A stretch of 64,000 bases of DNA from Devosia rhizoryzae (GTDB taxonomy: Bacteria; Pseudomonadota; Alphaproteobacteria; Rhizobiales; Devosiaceae), in NCBI RefSeq assembly GCF_016698665.1, contig NZ_CP068046.1:186001-250000 (forward strand), read 5' to 3'. Numbering within the stretch: position 1 is the stretch's first letter; the number at the start of each line of letters is the position of its first letter. Under the pieces are notes generated by a model. It was given only the letters and a program-made list of their open reading frames with translations. It was not told the DNA's origin and ran no database searches. Made by a program: the position numbers and the translations under genes. Below, piece after piece: positions 43,771-51,842 of this stretch.

Positions 43771-45782
43771 GCTTTCCCGACGACCACGATCCGTTCGACA
43801 GCCTGCGCAACGGGCCGGTCCCACCCGCGAGCGAAGCGGCGCGTGCGCGTGCCCTTGCACAAGGACAGGCGGCCTTCGAAGCGGCAAGAAAATCTGACGA
43901 GCCAACCAAAGAAGCAGCATGGGGCACGCGTCTAACTTCCATCATCACGTCCCTTAGGAGGATTTCGATCATGGAAATGCGTGTTCCCGTTGCCACGGCG
44001 GCAATTGCTCTTCTGGTGTTGCCGCTCGGCTGGCAGCTCTACAACTCAACGGCGCTGACCCCGGCCGGTGACCGGAGCCAACAGGTGGTTGTGCCGGCAG
44101 CCGAGGTCACGGAAGCGGAGGCGCCGGTTGCGGCAAAGCCAGTGCCGGAAGCGGAGATGGCTCGCGAGGAGGTGGCTGCGGTCACCCTGGATGCAGCGCC
44201 GGCTCCCGAGCCATTGGCCTTGCCTGCCCCAGCGGTTCCTGCTGCGCCATTGCAGGCGCAGGGCAGGGTGGCCGAAAGTTTTGCCGACCAAGCCATGCCT
44301 GTCGCGCCCCGTGGTATCTTGTTGGAAAGCGAAAGCTTTGTTCCGCCGGCGCAGACGGAGCCGTCTGGGGACAGCTTTGCAAGCTTTGACGAGCAGCGCC
44401 TCAAGGTCGCTGCGGAGGAGCCGGTCTCGACCTTTTCGATCGATGTGGACACAGCGAGCTATTCTTATGTGCGCCGCATGCTGGAGGACGGTTATGTGCC
44501 GGGGGCCGATGCGGTGCGCATCGAGGAGCTGATCAACTATTTCCCTTATGACTATCCCGAAGCGGAAAGCGCAGACCAGCCGTTCCAGCCAACGATCAGC
44601 GTTTATCCGACGCCCTGGAACAAGAAGACGCAGATCCTTCAGATCGGCATCAAGGGCTTTGAGCCGCCTGTAACTGACACCAGGAGCAATCTGGTGTTTT
44701 TGATCGACACGTCGGGGTCGATGGACGAGCCGGACAAGCTGCCGCTGTTGAAGCGCGCCTTTGCACTGTTGCTGGACCAACTGGGGAATGACGATACGGT
44801 GTCGATCGTCGCCTATGCAGGATCCGCGGGTGTTGCGCTGGAGCCAACCGGGGCGGACCAGAAAGCCAAGATCCTTGAGGCGCTGGACCAGCTTTGGGCG
44901 GGGGGCAGCACGGCGGGTGCGCAGGGGATCGAACTGGCCTATCGCCTCGCCGAGGAGGCGCGGATCGCGGGGGGCACCAATCGGGTGATCCTTGCGACTG
45001 ACGGTGACTTCAATGTCGGGATCGACGATCCGGAGGCGCTGGAGGATTTCATTGCCGGCAAGCGCGCGAGCGGCATCTCGCTCTCGGTGCTCGGCTTTGG
45101 GCGCGGCAATCTCGATGACGCAACCATGCAGGCCTTGGCGCAGAACGGGAATGGCAATGCCAGCTATATTTCGAGCTTTGCCGAAGCGCGGAAGGTGCTG
45201 GTCGAAGAGATTGGCGGCACGCTCCATACCATTGCCAAGGACGTCAAGATCCAGATCGAGTTCAACCCGGCGCAAGTCGCGGAATACCGGCTGATCGGCT
45301 ATGAGACGCGGGCGCTCAACCGGGAGGATTTCAACAATGACGCGGTGGATGCTGGCGATGTCGGTGCGGGCACGACCGTGACGGCGCTTTATGAGATCAC
45401 CCCGGTAGGCGAGGGGCAGGTCGATCCGTTGCGCTATGGCGAGACCGTGGCGCCCCAGAGCTCGGACGAGATCGCGTTCTTGAAGATGCGCTTCAAGCTG
45501 CCGGAGAGCGATGTCAGCCAGTTGATCGATGTGCCGGTCAGGGCCGATGTTGTCTATGACAATATCGAGGATGCTGGGGTGGATACGCAGTTTGCTGCGG
45601 CTGTTGCGGCATTCGGACAGAAGCTCAAAAGCAGCGCCTATGGTTCTGCAATGACCTGGGACGAGATCGCGGACCTGGCGCGGGCTGGCCGGGGTGCCGA
45701 CGATGGCGGCTATCGGTCCGAGTTCGTCCGGCTGGTGGACAGTGCCAGGCTCCTAAAGCCGGACACCGCGACGACGCGCTGA
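43767..45782 (+). CDS. Membrane-anchored von Willebrand factor type A protein (YfbK-like)
   Basis: A 671-residue protein: a cytoplasmic N-terminus of about 75 residues, one membrane helix (ATAAIALLVLPLGWQLYNS, about 77-95), a Pro/Ala/Glu-rich linker, then a VWA module with the MIDAS DTSGSMDEP (about 313) and a C-terminal DUF3520-type domain (about 490-665). The same layout occurs in YfbK-like proteins. Its ATG overlaps the sigma-factor stop by four bases, so the two are translated together; the short cytoplasmic part could hold the sigma factor. Ligand and target genes are unknown. Confidence 0.85.
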   Translation: MSFPDDHDPFDSLRNGPVPPASEAARARALAQGQAAFEAARKSDEPTKEAAWGTRLTSIITSLRRISIMEMRVPVATAAIALLVLPLGWQLYNSTALTPAGDRSQQVVVPAAEVTEAEAPVAAKPVPEAEMAREEVAAVTLDAAPAPEPLALPAPAVPAAPLQAQGRVAESFADQAMPVAPRGILLESESFVPPAQTEPSGDSFASFDEQRLKVAAEEPVSTFSIDVDTASYSYVRRMLEDGYVPGADAVRIEELINYFPYDYPEAESADQPFQPTISVYPTPWNKKTQILQIGIKGFEPPVTDTRSNLVFLIDTSGSMDEPDKLPLLKRAFALLLDQLGNDDTVSIVAYAGSAGVALEPTGADQKAKILEALDQLWAGGSTAGAQGIELAYRLAEEARIAGGTNRVILATDGDFNVGIDDPEALEDFIAGKRASGISLSVLGFGRGNLDDATMQALAQNGNGNASYISSFAEARKVLVEEIGGTLHTIAKDVKIQIEFNPAQVAEYRLIGYETRALNREDFNNDAVDAGDVGAGTTVTALYEITPVGEGQVDPLRYGETVAPQSSDEIAFLKMRFKLPESDVSQLIDVPVRADVVYDNIEDAGVDTQFAAAVAAFGQKLKSSAYGSAMTWDEIADLARAGRGADDGGYRSEFVRLVDSARLLKPDTATTR

Positions 45783-46255
45783 TTTTTGTGTTAGGCATGC
45801 CTGGGAAGACCACTGGCGTGCCTGACACCGGATCGGCGGCGATAACGCTTTGCAGCCCATAGACCTCGTGGATCATGGTTTGGGTAATCACCTTCCGGCC
45901 ATTCCAGACGGAAGCTCACTGGTCGCGCCTAAAGGGCAGAGGTAGCGCTATCTGCCGGCCAGATTGGCAAAAGCAGACGCCCTATCGGCGCAAAGAACTC
46001 CTGCGCGACTTGAGCCGACGACTATCACAACTGAAAGCTACGGCACAGAAGACGGGCTGAGCGGGTGGGCGCCGGTTATCGGCTCGAAAGGGGTAACTTG
46101 ATCGGGCCGATGAAGGTACCAGCATGGAAGAATGACCGGTTTCGAGGATCAGGTGTCAGAACCTGAATGACCGAAATGCCCCATATCGGCCGATCGGGGG
46201 CTCAGGAAAATCCTGAAAGCCGCCATTGAGCTCCGGTTTAACGGCGTGTTCCTAT
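45783..46255. other. Stretch without a supported gene after the VWA gene
   Basis: No frame carries a recognisable protein or a normal ribosome-binding site. A 61-codon plus-strand frame (45875-46060, basic, ending QLKATAQKTG) could be a small gene but has unusual composition. GC content and codon positions look relaxed, consistent with old decayed sequence. Confidence 0.4.
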
Positions 46256-46513
46256 TCAACGCCGCGAACCCTCACCAGTGGCTTGGAACTCGGCATTATC
46301 GCTATCTCCCTTCCCGAAATTGATAAACTGGCAGACGACCTGAAGATTGCCGACCTTGTAGTGGCCTGAGTCGTCGACCCGATCGAGCAAGGGCAATAGG
46401 TTTTTGTCAGCCGTGGGGCTGAGGAACTCGAAGGGGATACCCGTTAGGGCGCAGCGATTGTCCTGGAGATCGAGAAGAGACGCGATCAACGTCTCCAGCT
46501 CGGCCGTGGTCAT
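46256..46513 (-). pseudogene. C-terminal remnant of an HNH-type endonuclease-like protein
   Basis: The 85-codon frame contains DNRCALTGIPFEF and NLLPLLDRVDDSGHYKVGNLQVVCQFINFGKGDSDNAEF, the end of an HNH-type protein (Cys pair region, then D-R-x-D-x-x-G-H-Y and the N-x-x-x-V-C-x-x-I-N-F strand). Reading frame continues upstream of the ATG at 46513 through plausible protein sequence (ENTVKNANGQLVQ) to a TAG at 46595-46597, so the true start is missing. GC-rich third positions show that it was recently a gene. Most likely a 5'-truncated gene. Confidence 0.55.
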
Positions 46514-46884
46514 CCGTAATTGCTTATTCTTCAGGACGCGCTGGACAAGCTGGCCATTAGCGTTCTTGACGGTGTTCTCGACGGATACGGCCCCCTAAAG
46601 GCCATCGCGTCTTCCACGATCTGCTGTCTGCTTCTGACTGCGCCACCAAAAGCCGTCAGTCCGCTTCCGGCCCCAATGCTCGCCTTGAAGTTGGAATGCG
46701 AACGGCAAAAATGGGGTGGGAAGCAGATCGTCTACTCCTGGAGCATTATGCCTTCTATGGGCTTATATCAGGGTCCCTTACGCATGCGGGCATGCTTCCG
46801 CCTACTGACTTTGGCCTGAGCTGTTTCGTCCGTAAGAACTTGAAATATCACCAAGACGAGATAGAGCGTGCAACGGGGGCGGGC
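46514..46884. other. Decayed or unassigned stretch between the HNH remnant and the secreted-protein genes
   Basis: Lower GC at third positions than the neighbouring genes. A plus-strand frame reads about 95 residues with protein-like segments (KGHRVFHDLL near 46600; MGWEADRLLLEHYAFYGLI near 46711) but then runs antisense through the next gene to 47181. Neither strand can be assigned; it may be part of the same degraded nuclease-type locus. Confidence 0.35.
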
Positions 46885-47226
46885 CTAATTTGGAGCGCTC
46901 AATTGGAAGTTGCCTTCGTCACACAGCTCGAGAGAAAGCTTCATCGGATCTATTTGTCCGTTCTCGCTCCAGAGCTCTGCTGCAAGGTCGACAGCAGTGT
47001 CTTCGGCGGCCTCGGCTGCCGCTTCATTGCTGTCTTCATCGTAGGCGGCTTGCGCTACGGGCGAAGCAACCTCGCCCTGTCGCATGGCGTCGCACTGCTC
47101 CTGAACTTCAGCAATTTGATCTTCGGGAACTGTCTTGCCGCCGATCCGATGCTCGACGTCTTGAGCAAGAACCGCGCTTGACAACATCAATGTCGCGCCA
47201 ATCATCGCGATAGTTTTTGTAAGCAT
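46885..47226 (-). CDS. Small secreted two-cysteine protein
   Basis: A 113-residue protein with a signal peptide (MLTKTIAMIGATLMLSSAVLA, cut before QDVEHRIG). The mature part begins with V-E-H-R-I-G-G-K-T-V-P-E-D-Q, has one Cys at about 45 and one at about 102, separated by an acidic Ala-rich region. It is a paralogue of the next gene (same order: V-P-x-x-Q, x-x-V, C, then acidic region, final L-x-L-C or L-E-Q-C). The Cys pair could form a disulfide. Family unknown. Confidence 0.7.
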   Translation of the reverse strand: MLTKTIAMIGATLMLSSAVLAQDVEHRIGGKTVPEDQIAEVQEQCDAMRQGEVASPVAQAAYDEDSNEAAAEAAEDTAVDLAAELWSENGQIDPMKLSLELCDEGNFQLSAPN

Positions 47227-47251
47227 GATCTATCTCCTACCTGGATAAGAT

Positions 47252-47275
47252 GAAGGGCTCGCCAGGCGAGCCCCC
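47252..47275 (-). terminator. Palindrome between the two secreted-protein genes
   Basis: GGGCTCGCC and GGCGAGCCC (47255-47263, 47265-47273) form a 9-bp stem around a single base. It follows the stop of the gene at 47281 (minus strand). No T run is present, so the terminator role is moderate. Confidence 0.5.
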
Positions 47276-47280
47276 TAAGT

Positions 47281-47598
47281 TCAATCGCCTTCCTGATCGG
47301 TGAGGCCGGCGTCCTGGCACTGCTCAAGGGTGACGGTGTTCAGATCGATAGCGCCTTCGATCGCCTCGTCCATGTCGCCAGCGGCGGTTTCGGCCTGCTC
47401 TTCGGTCATCGTGGATTCAGGTTCCTGAGTACCGGTCAGCCCTTGCTGGGCCTGCAGTTCCTTGCACCAGTCCTCGACAATGGTCATCTGTTCGGCGGGC
47501 ACGACTTGCTCGCCCAGGGTGACTTCCTGTGCCGATACGGCAGCCGGAACCATAAGGGCTGCAAGGGAAAAAGAGGCTGCAATTGCGAGCGTTTTCAT
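47281..47598 (-). CDS. Small secreted two-cysteine protein, paralogue of the previous gene
   Basis: A 105-residue protein with a signal peptide (MKTLAIAASFSLAALMVPAAVSA, cut before QEVTLGE). It contains V-V-P-A-E-Q-M-T-I-V-E-D-W-C, an acidic Glu/Thr/Ala-rich middle and a final T-V-T-L-E-Q-C. The shared skeleton with the gene at 46885 indicates a tandem duplication. Probably periplasmic. Function unknown. Confidence 0.72.
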   Translation of the reverse strand: MKTLAIAASFSLAALMVPAAVSAQEVTLGEQVVPAEQMTIVEDWCKELQAQQGLTGTQEPESTMTEEQAETAAGDMDEAIEGAIDLNTVTLEQCQDAGLTDQEGD

Positions 47599-47735
47599 CG
47601 TGGTCTCCTCGATAGCGTGTCCGGCTCAACGGCTATGGCTCCAGCTTGTTGCGAAGTTTTTCACGCTGCAAAGAGATGCCTATCGCCTGAGGCGCCAAGA
47701 CCCTAAAGGTGTGCGTCTAATCAGCGGGTGGCGGC

Positions 47736-48347
47736 GTGCAGATACTTGGAGAGCTCAGCATCGGCGGCATCGTTTCGCGCCTTGCCGCGGTGCTGCTTTA
47801 TGCGACCCTGCAGGGCGCGATCCTTGCGGCGCTGGCATGGAGTTTAAACGACCGGCGGCCTCAGCACGATGGGAGGCTGACGCTCAATCCTTTTGTTCAC
47901 ATTACGGCCTGGGGCGCGGCGATGGCGGCGCTGTTCGGAGTCTCCTGGATACGCAGCATCTGGTATGAGCCGCGATCCAACCGGCTCGGCCGTTGGGGCG
48001 TGATCCTGGTCGTCGTCGTGGGACTGGCGCTGATCCTCGCCGTCATTCCGGCGGTCGATCTTGCGCGCCGGGCTGCGCTGCTGCTGCCGCCAACCGGCGC
48101 CTCGGCTGCGCTATTGGTCCTCGCCCAGCTTCAGGCAATCATCCTGAGCTCAACCCTGCTGAACGTTTTGCCGATCCCCGGCCTGATCGGCGGCGGCATG
48201 CTTCAGGCCATTTGGCCCGATGCGGAACGGCGCCTGCGTCGCGCCGAACCGATCTTTATCGGCCTCGTCATTGTCGCCATCGTCGTCTTTGGCTTTCCCG
48301 ATCCGGCCAAGCTCCTTGCGGGCATGACGCAGCTATTCGCCCGCTGA
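47736..48347 (+). CDS. Degenerate site-2-protease-like (M50-like) membrane protein
   Basis: A 203-residue membrane protein with about five hydrophobic segments. It contains GRLTLNPFVHITAWG (about residues 46-60) and a late LNVLPIPGLIGGG (about 142-154), which match the L-T-L-N-P and L-N-L-L-P-I-P-P-L-D-G segments of M50B metalloproteases. The N-terminal HExxH motif is absent and the second motif lacks its catalytic Asp (PGLIGG instead of PLDGG), so it should be inactive. The last bases overlap the convergent SBP gene by about 15 bases. It may bind rather than cut a partner. Confidence 0.65.
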   Translation: MQILGELSIGGIVSRLAAVLLYATLQGAILAALAWSLNDRRPQHDGRLTLNPFVHITAWGAAMAALFGVSWIRSIWYEPRSNRLGRWGVILVVVVGLALILAVIPAVDLARRAALLLPPTGASAALLVLAQLQAIILSSTLLNVLPIPGLIGGGMLQAIWPDAERRLRRAEPIFIGLVIVAIVVFGFPDPAKLLAGMTQLFAR

Positions 48348-49154
48348 CCCCTCGTAGCCATACTCGGCCATCAAGGCGTCGATGGTGCCATCCGCCACAA
48401 GCGCATCGATGGCCTGATCCATTTCGCTGCGCAAAAATCCGTTGCGGCTCGAGACCAGCGCACCAACGCTGACGGCAGCACCCGGTATCGGCGCGCTGTC
48501 GATGATGCGCAGCGCTTCCGTCTCCGGCCGCTCGGCCTGCAACCGTGCCAGAGCGGGCTGCCAGAGGATCATGCCGGCAATGGTGCCATCGAGCACGCGC
48601 GTCGCCATCTTGATCGGATCGGGATAGGGGTAACGCACCCAGCTCTGCCCTTCCGGCTGCTGTTGCGCCCAGGTGATATATTGCATCTCGCCCATGCTGG
48701 CCATGGCAGTGCCGAGCGGACGGTCCTTGGGAATGTCGCCAAGGCTCTGCCATTCGGGGTCGCTGACCGCAAGCACGAAGGGAATGGTCGCATAGGGCCG
48801 GGTCAGCGAAAAGGCTTCGGAAAAAGGCGAGTTGGCCGAAACGCTGACACCCATGAAAACGTCGCAGGTATTATTCATGGCAAGCGTCAGCTCGTCCATG
48901 AAGCCATCGCCATTAAGCGGAAAACCGCCGAAACCTTCGACAACGTTGACCTCAAGGAACAGCGCGTCTCCTATTGCCTTGGCGACGGCTTCGTCGAACG
49001 GGCGGCCGAGGCTCGTGACGTCGAAACAGGCATTGATGCTGTTGCCGGCCAGGCGCCGCGTATTGGTGAGCTCTTCGGGGGGAATGCCGGCAGTCTGCGC
49101 CTGGGCAGCGGTGGCGCTCAAAAGCGTCAAGGCAACGGCTAGAAAACGGAGCAT
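48333..49154 (-). CDS. Periplasmic substrate-binding-like protein of the PQQ dehydrogenase locus (XoxJ/MoxJ-like)
   Basis: A 273-residue protein with a signal peptide (MLRFLAVALTLLSATAAQA) and a type 3 solute-binding fold: INACFDVTSLGRPFDEAVAKAIGDAL, NNTCDVFMGVSVSA and GTAMASMGEMQYITW segments; two Cys may form a disulfide. Lies downstream of the PQQ dehydrogenase beyond a terminator. In methanol dehydrogenase loci proteins of this type (MxaJ/XoxJ) act in enzyme maturation rather than import; no import permease is nearby, which fits that role. Confidence 0.75.
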   Translation of the reverse strand: MLRFLAVALTLLSATAAQAQTAGIPPEELTNTRRLAGNSINACFDVTSLGRPFDEAVAKAIGDALFLEVNVVEGFGGFPLNGDGFMDELTLAMNNTCDVFMGVSVSANSPFSEAFSLTRPYATIPFVLAVSDPEWQSLGDIPKDRPLGTAMASMGEMQYITWAQQQPEGQSWVRYPYPDPIKMATRVLDGTIAGMILWQPALARLQAERPETEALRIIDSAPIPGAAVSVGALVSSRNGFLRSEMDQAIDALVADGTIDALMAEYGYEGSAGE

Positions 49155-49173
49155 TGAATAATCCTCATAAAAG

Positions 49174-49200
49174 CGAAAAGGGGCCGAGGCCCCTTTTCTT
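49174..49200 (-). terminator. Terminator after the PQQ dehydrogenase gene
   Basis: Perfect 10-bp stem (AAAAGGGGCC and GGCCCCTTTT, 49176-49197) with a two-base loop, followed by CGCTTTT on the minus strand. It lies between the dehydrogenase and the binding-protein gene, so the latter is either read through or has its own promoter. Confidence 0.85.
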
Positions 49201-49216
49201 GCCGTTTCAGCCCGCC

Positions 49217-50995
49217 TTAGTTGGCGCTGGCCGTGGTCGTGTCGCTTGGCAGCTTGAACACGAAGATCGAATTGCCCGAACCGGTCGGCAGCGGGATCTC
49301 CGGGAAGGCCGAGGAGATCGAGCTTGCCGAGTTCGAGTAGCCCGTGGGGACCACCAGATACTGCTCGCCATTAAGCGCATAGGTCATCGGGTAACCGCCG
49401 ATCGGCGCGTTTAGGCGCTGCGACCAGACGAGTTCGCCGGTTTCCTGATCCCAGGCCTTGATCTCGCGGGCGGCGTCACCGCCGAACACGAGGCCGCCGG
49501 CCGTGGCCAGCACAGAGCTGGTCGGGCTCGGGCGGTAGCGGTACTGCCACTTGCTTTCGCCCTGTTCCGGGTTGATGTCGAGCGCCTGCATCAGGCCGGC
49601 ATCGGTGATGCCTTCGGGCAGGACGCGCGGGCCGAACTTGACCGAACCAACGGCATTGCCGGCGGTGAATTCGGTCTGCGTCGGAGCGACGGTGTTGCAG
49701 GCTTCGGTCAGCGGAACGAAGAAGGCGTTGGTCATGGGGCTATAGGCACCTGCCTGCCAGAGTTTGCCGCCGGAAACCGACGAGCAGACGAGGAATTCTT
49801 CGCCCAGGGCGTTGAAGATCAGGTCTTCGTTCGTGTGCACAGTACCGTCGTCGTCGATGCTGGAAACAACGTTCTGGACGATGGTTTCCTTGCTCCAGAG
49901 ATATTCGCCGGTGTCGCGATCGAGCGCGAAGGCAATGCCGTTCTTGCCCGGCACGGTGACCAGCATCTTGTGCATGACGCCGTCGATTTCCTGGTCGACC
50001 AGAACGCGCTCGAACGGCGAGTCGAGATCCCAGTTATCGCGCGGCAGGTGCTGGTAGTACCACTTGAGTTCGCCGGTGGCCGCATCGAGCGCCAGCGTCG
50101 AGTTGGTGTAGAGCACCGAGCCATCGCCTGAACCGCGGATCAGCTCGGCATAGGGGCCTGGCATGCCGATGCCCCAATAAGTGGTGTTGGTTTCCGGGTC
50201 ATAGGCACCGGTGGTCCACGGCGTGCCGCCCCAACGGTTTTCCGGCGGAACGCCGCCCCAGCTGGCCTGCTGTTCGGGATTATTGGGATCGTCGATGGTG
50301 TTGAAGCGCCAGACTTCGTCGCCGGTTTCGACGTCATGGGCCATGATGTAGCAACCACCGGCAGTGCCGGCGATCGAGCAGCCCGAAATGGCCGAGATGA
50401 TCTTGCCATCGGCGATCTGCGCACCGACGGTGTAGCTATAGCCCAGGTTATAGTCGAGAACCTGCTTTTCCCAGGCGACCTTGCCGTCGGCGGCGTTGAG
50501 CACGACGATCTTGGCGTCGACGGTGGTGAGGATCACCTTGTCTTCGTAGAGCGCGATCGAGTTCTTCTGGCGGCGGGCCTGGTTGGCCTGGTAGCTCCAG
50601 CTTGCCGGGATCTCGGCAACCGGGTGACGGTACTGCCAGATCAGGTCGCCGGTTTCGGCGTTGAGCGCTTCGACGATATTGTTGTTGGTCTGCAGGAACA
50701 TGATGCCGTCGTGAACGAGCGGCGCGGTTTCCTGAATACCGGCTTCGGCCATCGGCCAGGCCCAGGCGAGCTCAAGGTCACCAACGGTGTCCTTGTTGAT
50801 CATGTCGAGCTCGGAATAGCCCTGGTTGTTGTACTTGCCGCGGAACATCAGCCATTCTTCGGCCGGCGGGTTGGCGAGCATTTCGGCGGTGACGGGCGCG
50901 TAGTCCTCGATCACGTTCTGGGCAAAAGCCGGGGCCGAAAGCGTCGCAAGAGCGGTACTGGCGGCCAGCAGGGCAGGCAAAATTCTGCTTTTCAT
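49217..50995 (-). CDS. Periplasmic PQQ-dependent alcohol dehydrogenase (quinoprotein)
   Basis: A 592-residue secreted protein (signal peptide cut at AFA-QNV) with the eight-bladed quinoprotein beta-propeller: repeated (A/V)xxxxTGxxxW motifs such as LNAETGDLIWQYRH (about 111), HDVETGDEVWRF (about 220) and LDAATGELKWYYQ (about 303). The catalytic Asp is D323 in NWDLDSPFE, with a second Asp two residues later as in lanthanide enzymes. The usual Asn ligand position (GTGNPxPW) reads GIGMPGPY, and the Glu position falls in a Gly/Cys-rich loop (SGCSIAGTAGGCY). Metal type is therefore uncertain. Devosia DepA, a trichothecene oxidase, belongs to the same broad family. Downstream of the cytochrome gene. 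Confidence 0.92.
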   Translation of the reverse strand: MKSRILPALLAASTALATLSAPAFAQNVIEDYAPVTAEMLANPPAEEWLMFRGKYNNQGYSELDMINKDTVGDLELAWAWPMAEAGIQETAPLVHDGIMFLQTNNNIVEALNAETGDLIWQYRHPVAEIPASWSYQANQARRQKNSIALYEDKVILTTVDAKIVVLNAADGKVAWEKQVLDYNLGYSYTVGAQIADGKIISAISGCSIAGTAGGCYIMAHDVETGDEVWRFNTIDDPNNPEQQASWGGVPPENRWGGTPWTTGAYDPETNTTYWGIGMPGPYAELIRGSGDGSVLYTNSTLALDAATGELKWYYQHLPRDNWDLDSPFERVLVDQEIDGVMHKMLVTVPGKNGIAFALDRDTGEYLWSKETIVQNVVSSIDDDGTVHTNEDLIFNALGEEFLVCSSVSGGKLWQAGAYSPMTNAFFVPLTEACNTVAPTQTEFTAGNAVGSVKFGPRVLPEGITDAGLMQALDINPEQGESKWQYRYRPSPTSSVLATAGGLVFGGDAAREIKAWDQETGELVWSQRLNAPIGGYPMTYALNGEQYLVVPTGYSNSASSISSAFPEIPLPTGSGNSIFVFKLPSDTTTASAN

Positions 50996-51037
50996 TTTAG
51001 GTCCTCAAAAAAGGTGGGGCGGCTTTAAAAGCGCCCG

Positions 51038-51682
51038 TTAGTTTGCGCCGGCGGCCGGCAATTGCTGACCCCAGGTATAGGCCTGTGGAACGGTGGATGC
51101 CGGTGTGGCAGGTTCGGTGGCAGCCGGAGCTGCAGGCGCGGCGCCGCCCGGAAGCTGCGTGCCCCAGGTATAGGCTTGCGGAACAGCCGTGGTTTCTTCC
51201 GCGGGTGCAGCATCGGCAGCCGGAGCGGCAGCGGCGCCACCGGCATCCAGAGCTGCAGCGGCCTGGCTAGCAGCGCCGGCAGAGGTTTCGGCCACCAGCG
51301 AGACGGCATAGTCGCGATCGGTGGTCAGTGGCGTGTCATCGGGGACGGCGCCATTGAACTGCATGATATAGGCGACGATGTTGACATAGGTCTCCTCACC
51401 CAACAGGCCGGGTGCGGATGGGGGCATGGCCACCGAGATGAAGTCGTAAAGACCGCCGGCGGAGTCCCAATTGCCCATGACGTCCTGGCCGGCGAGACCG
51501 GGCGCATCGGGGCCTTCGAGCTGACGCCCATGGCACTGCGCACAATTGCTGTTATAGGCCTGCTGGCCGGCCGCGGCCTGTTCGGCCGTGAAGTTGCCGG
51601 CGAAAGCCGGCGTTGCGATCAACAAACCTGCGAGCATCGGAATGACTGCGCGGGCGGTGATCCTTTCGGGGCGTAAAGGCAC
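51038..51682 (-). CDS. Periplasmic c-type cytochrome, electron acceptor of the PQQ dehydrogenase
   Basis: A 214-residue protein with a signal peptide (cut near AFA-GN) and one haem c motif C47AQC50H51; Met86 in AMPPSAPG is the probable sixth ligand. After the haem domain (about residues 30-115) follows an Ala/Pro-rich tail that carries two copies of VPQAYTWGxQLP (about residues 169-180 and 199-210). Lies 42 bases upstream of the dehydrogenase on the same strand, as in other PQQ-dehydrogenase loci where the cytochrome takes electrons from PQQ. Confidence 0.9.
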   Translation of the reverse strand: MPLRPERITARAVIPMLAGLLIATPAFAGNFTAEQAAAGQQAYNSNCAQCHGRQLEGPDAPGLAGQDVMGNWDSAGGLYDFISVAMPPSAPGLLGEETYVNIVAYIMQFNGAVPDDTPLTTDRDYAVSLVAETSAGAASQAAAALDAGGAAAAPAADAAPAEETTAVPQAYTWGTQLPGGAAPAAPAATEPATPASTVPQAYTWGQQLPAAGAN

Positions 51683-51766
51683 CGTGACCTCCCTTTAGAC
51701 AAATATTTTCAAAAACACCCCCGTCACAAAGCGCGCGAAGCGGGGGCGAGGGAGAAGGCCACTATT

Positions 51767-51781
51767 TCACACACACTGTGA
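51767..51781. promoter_or_regulatory. Inverted repeat TCACA-N5-TGTGA upstream of the cytochrome gene
   Basis: Perfect 5-bp arms (51767-51771, 51777-51781) in the 160-base gap between the binding-protein gene and the cytochrome. It lies 85 bases before the cytochrome ATG, where an activator or repressor of the dehydrogenase unit might bind. The sequence resembles a CRP-type half-site pair in inverted order. Confidence 0.35.
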
Positions 51782-51842
51782 CAGCGCAACGAAACTCGCG
51801 GCGAAAAAGCGGCGAATTCGTTATCGATATCATAATCTTAGT

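Noticed and set aside
46696..47181. 161-codon plus-strand frame through the HNH remnant's upstream area
   Set aside because: Its first half reads like protein, but the second half is antisense to a clear secreted-protein gene with a signal peptide, and third-position GC is low; left as unassigned.
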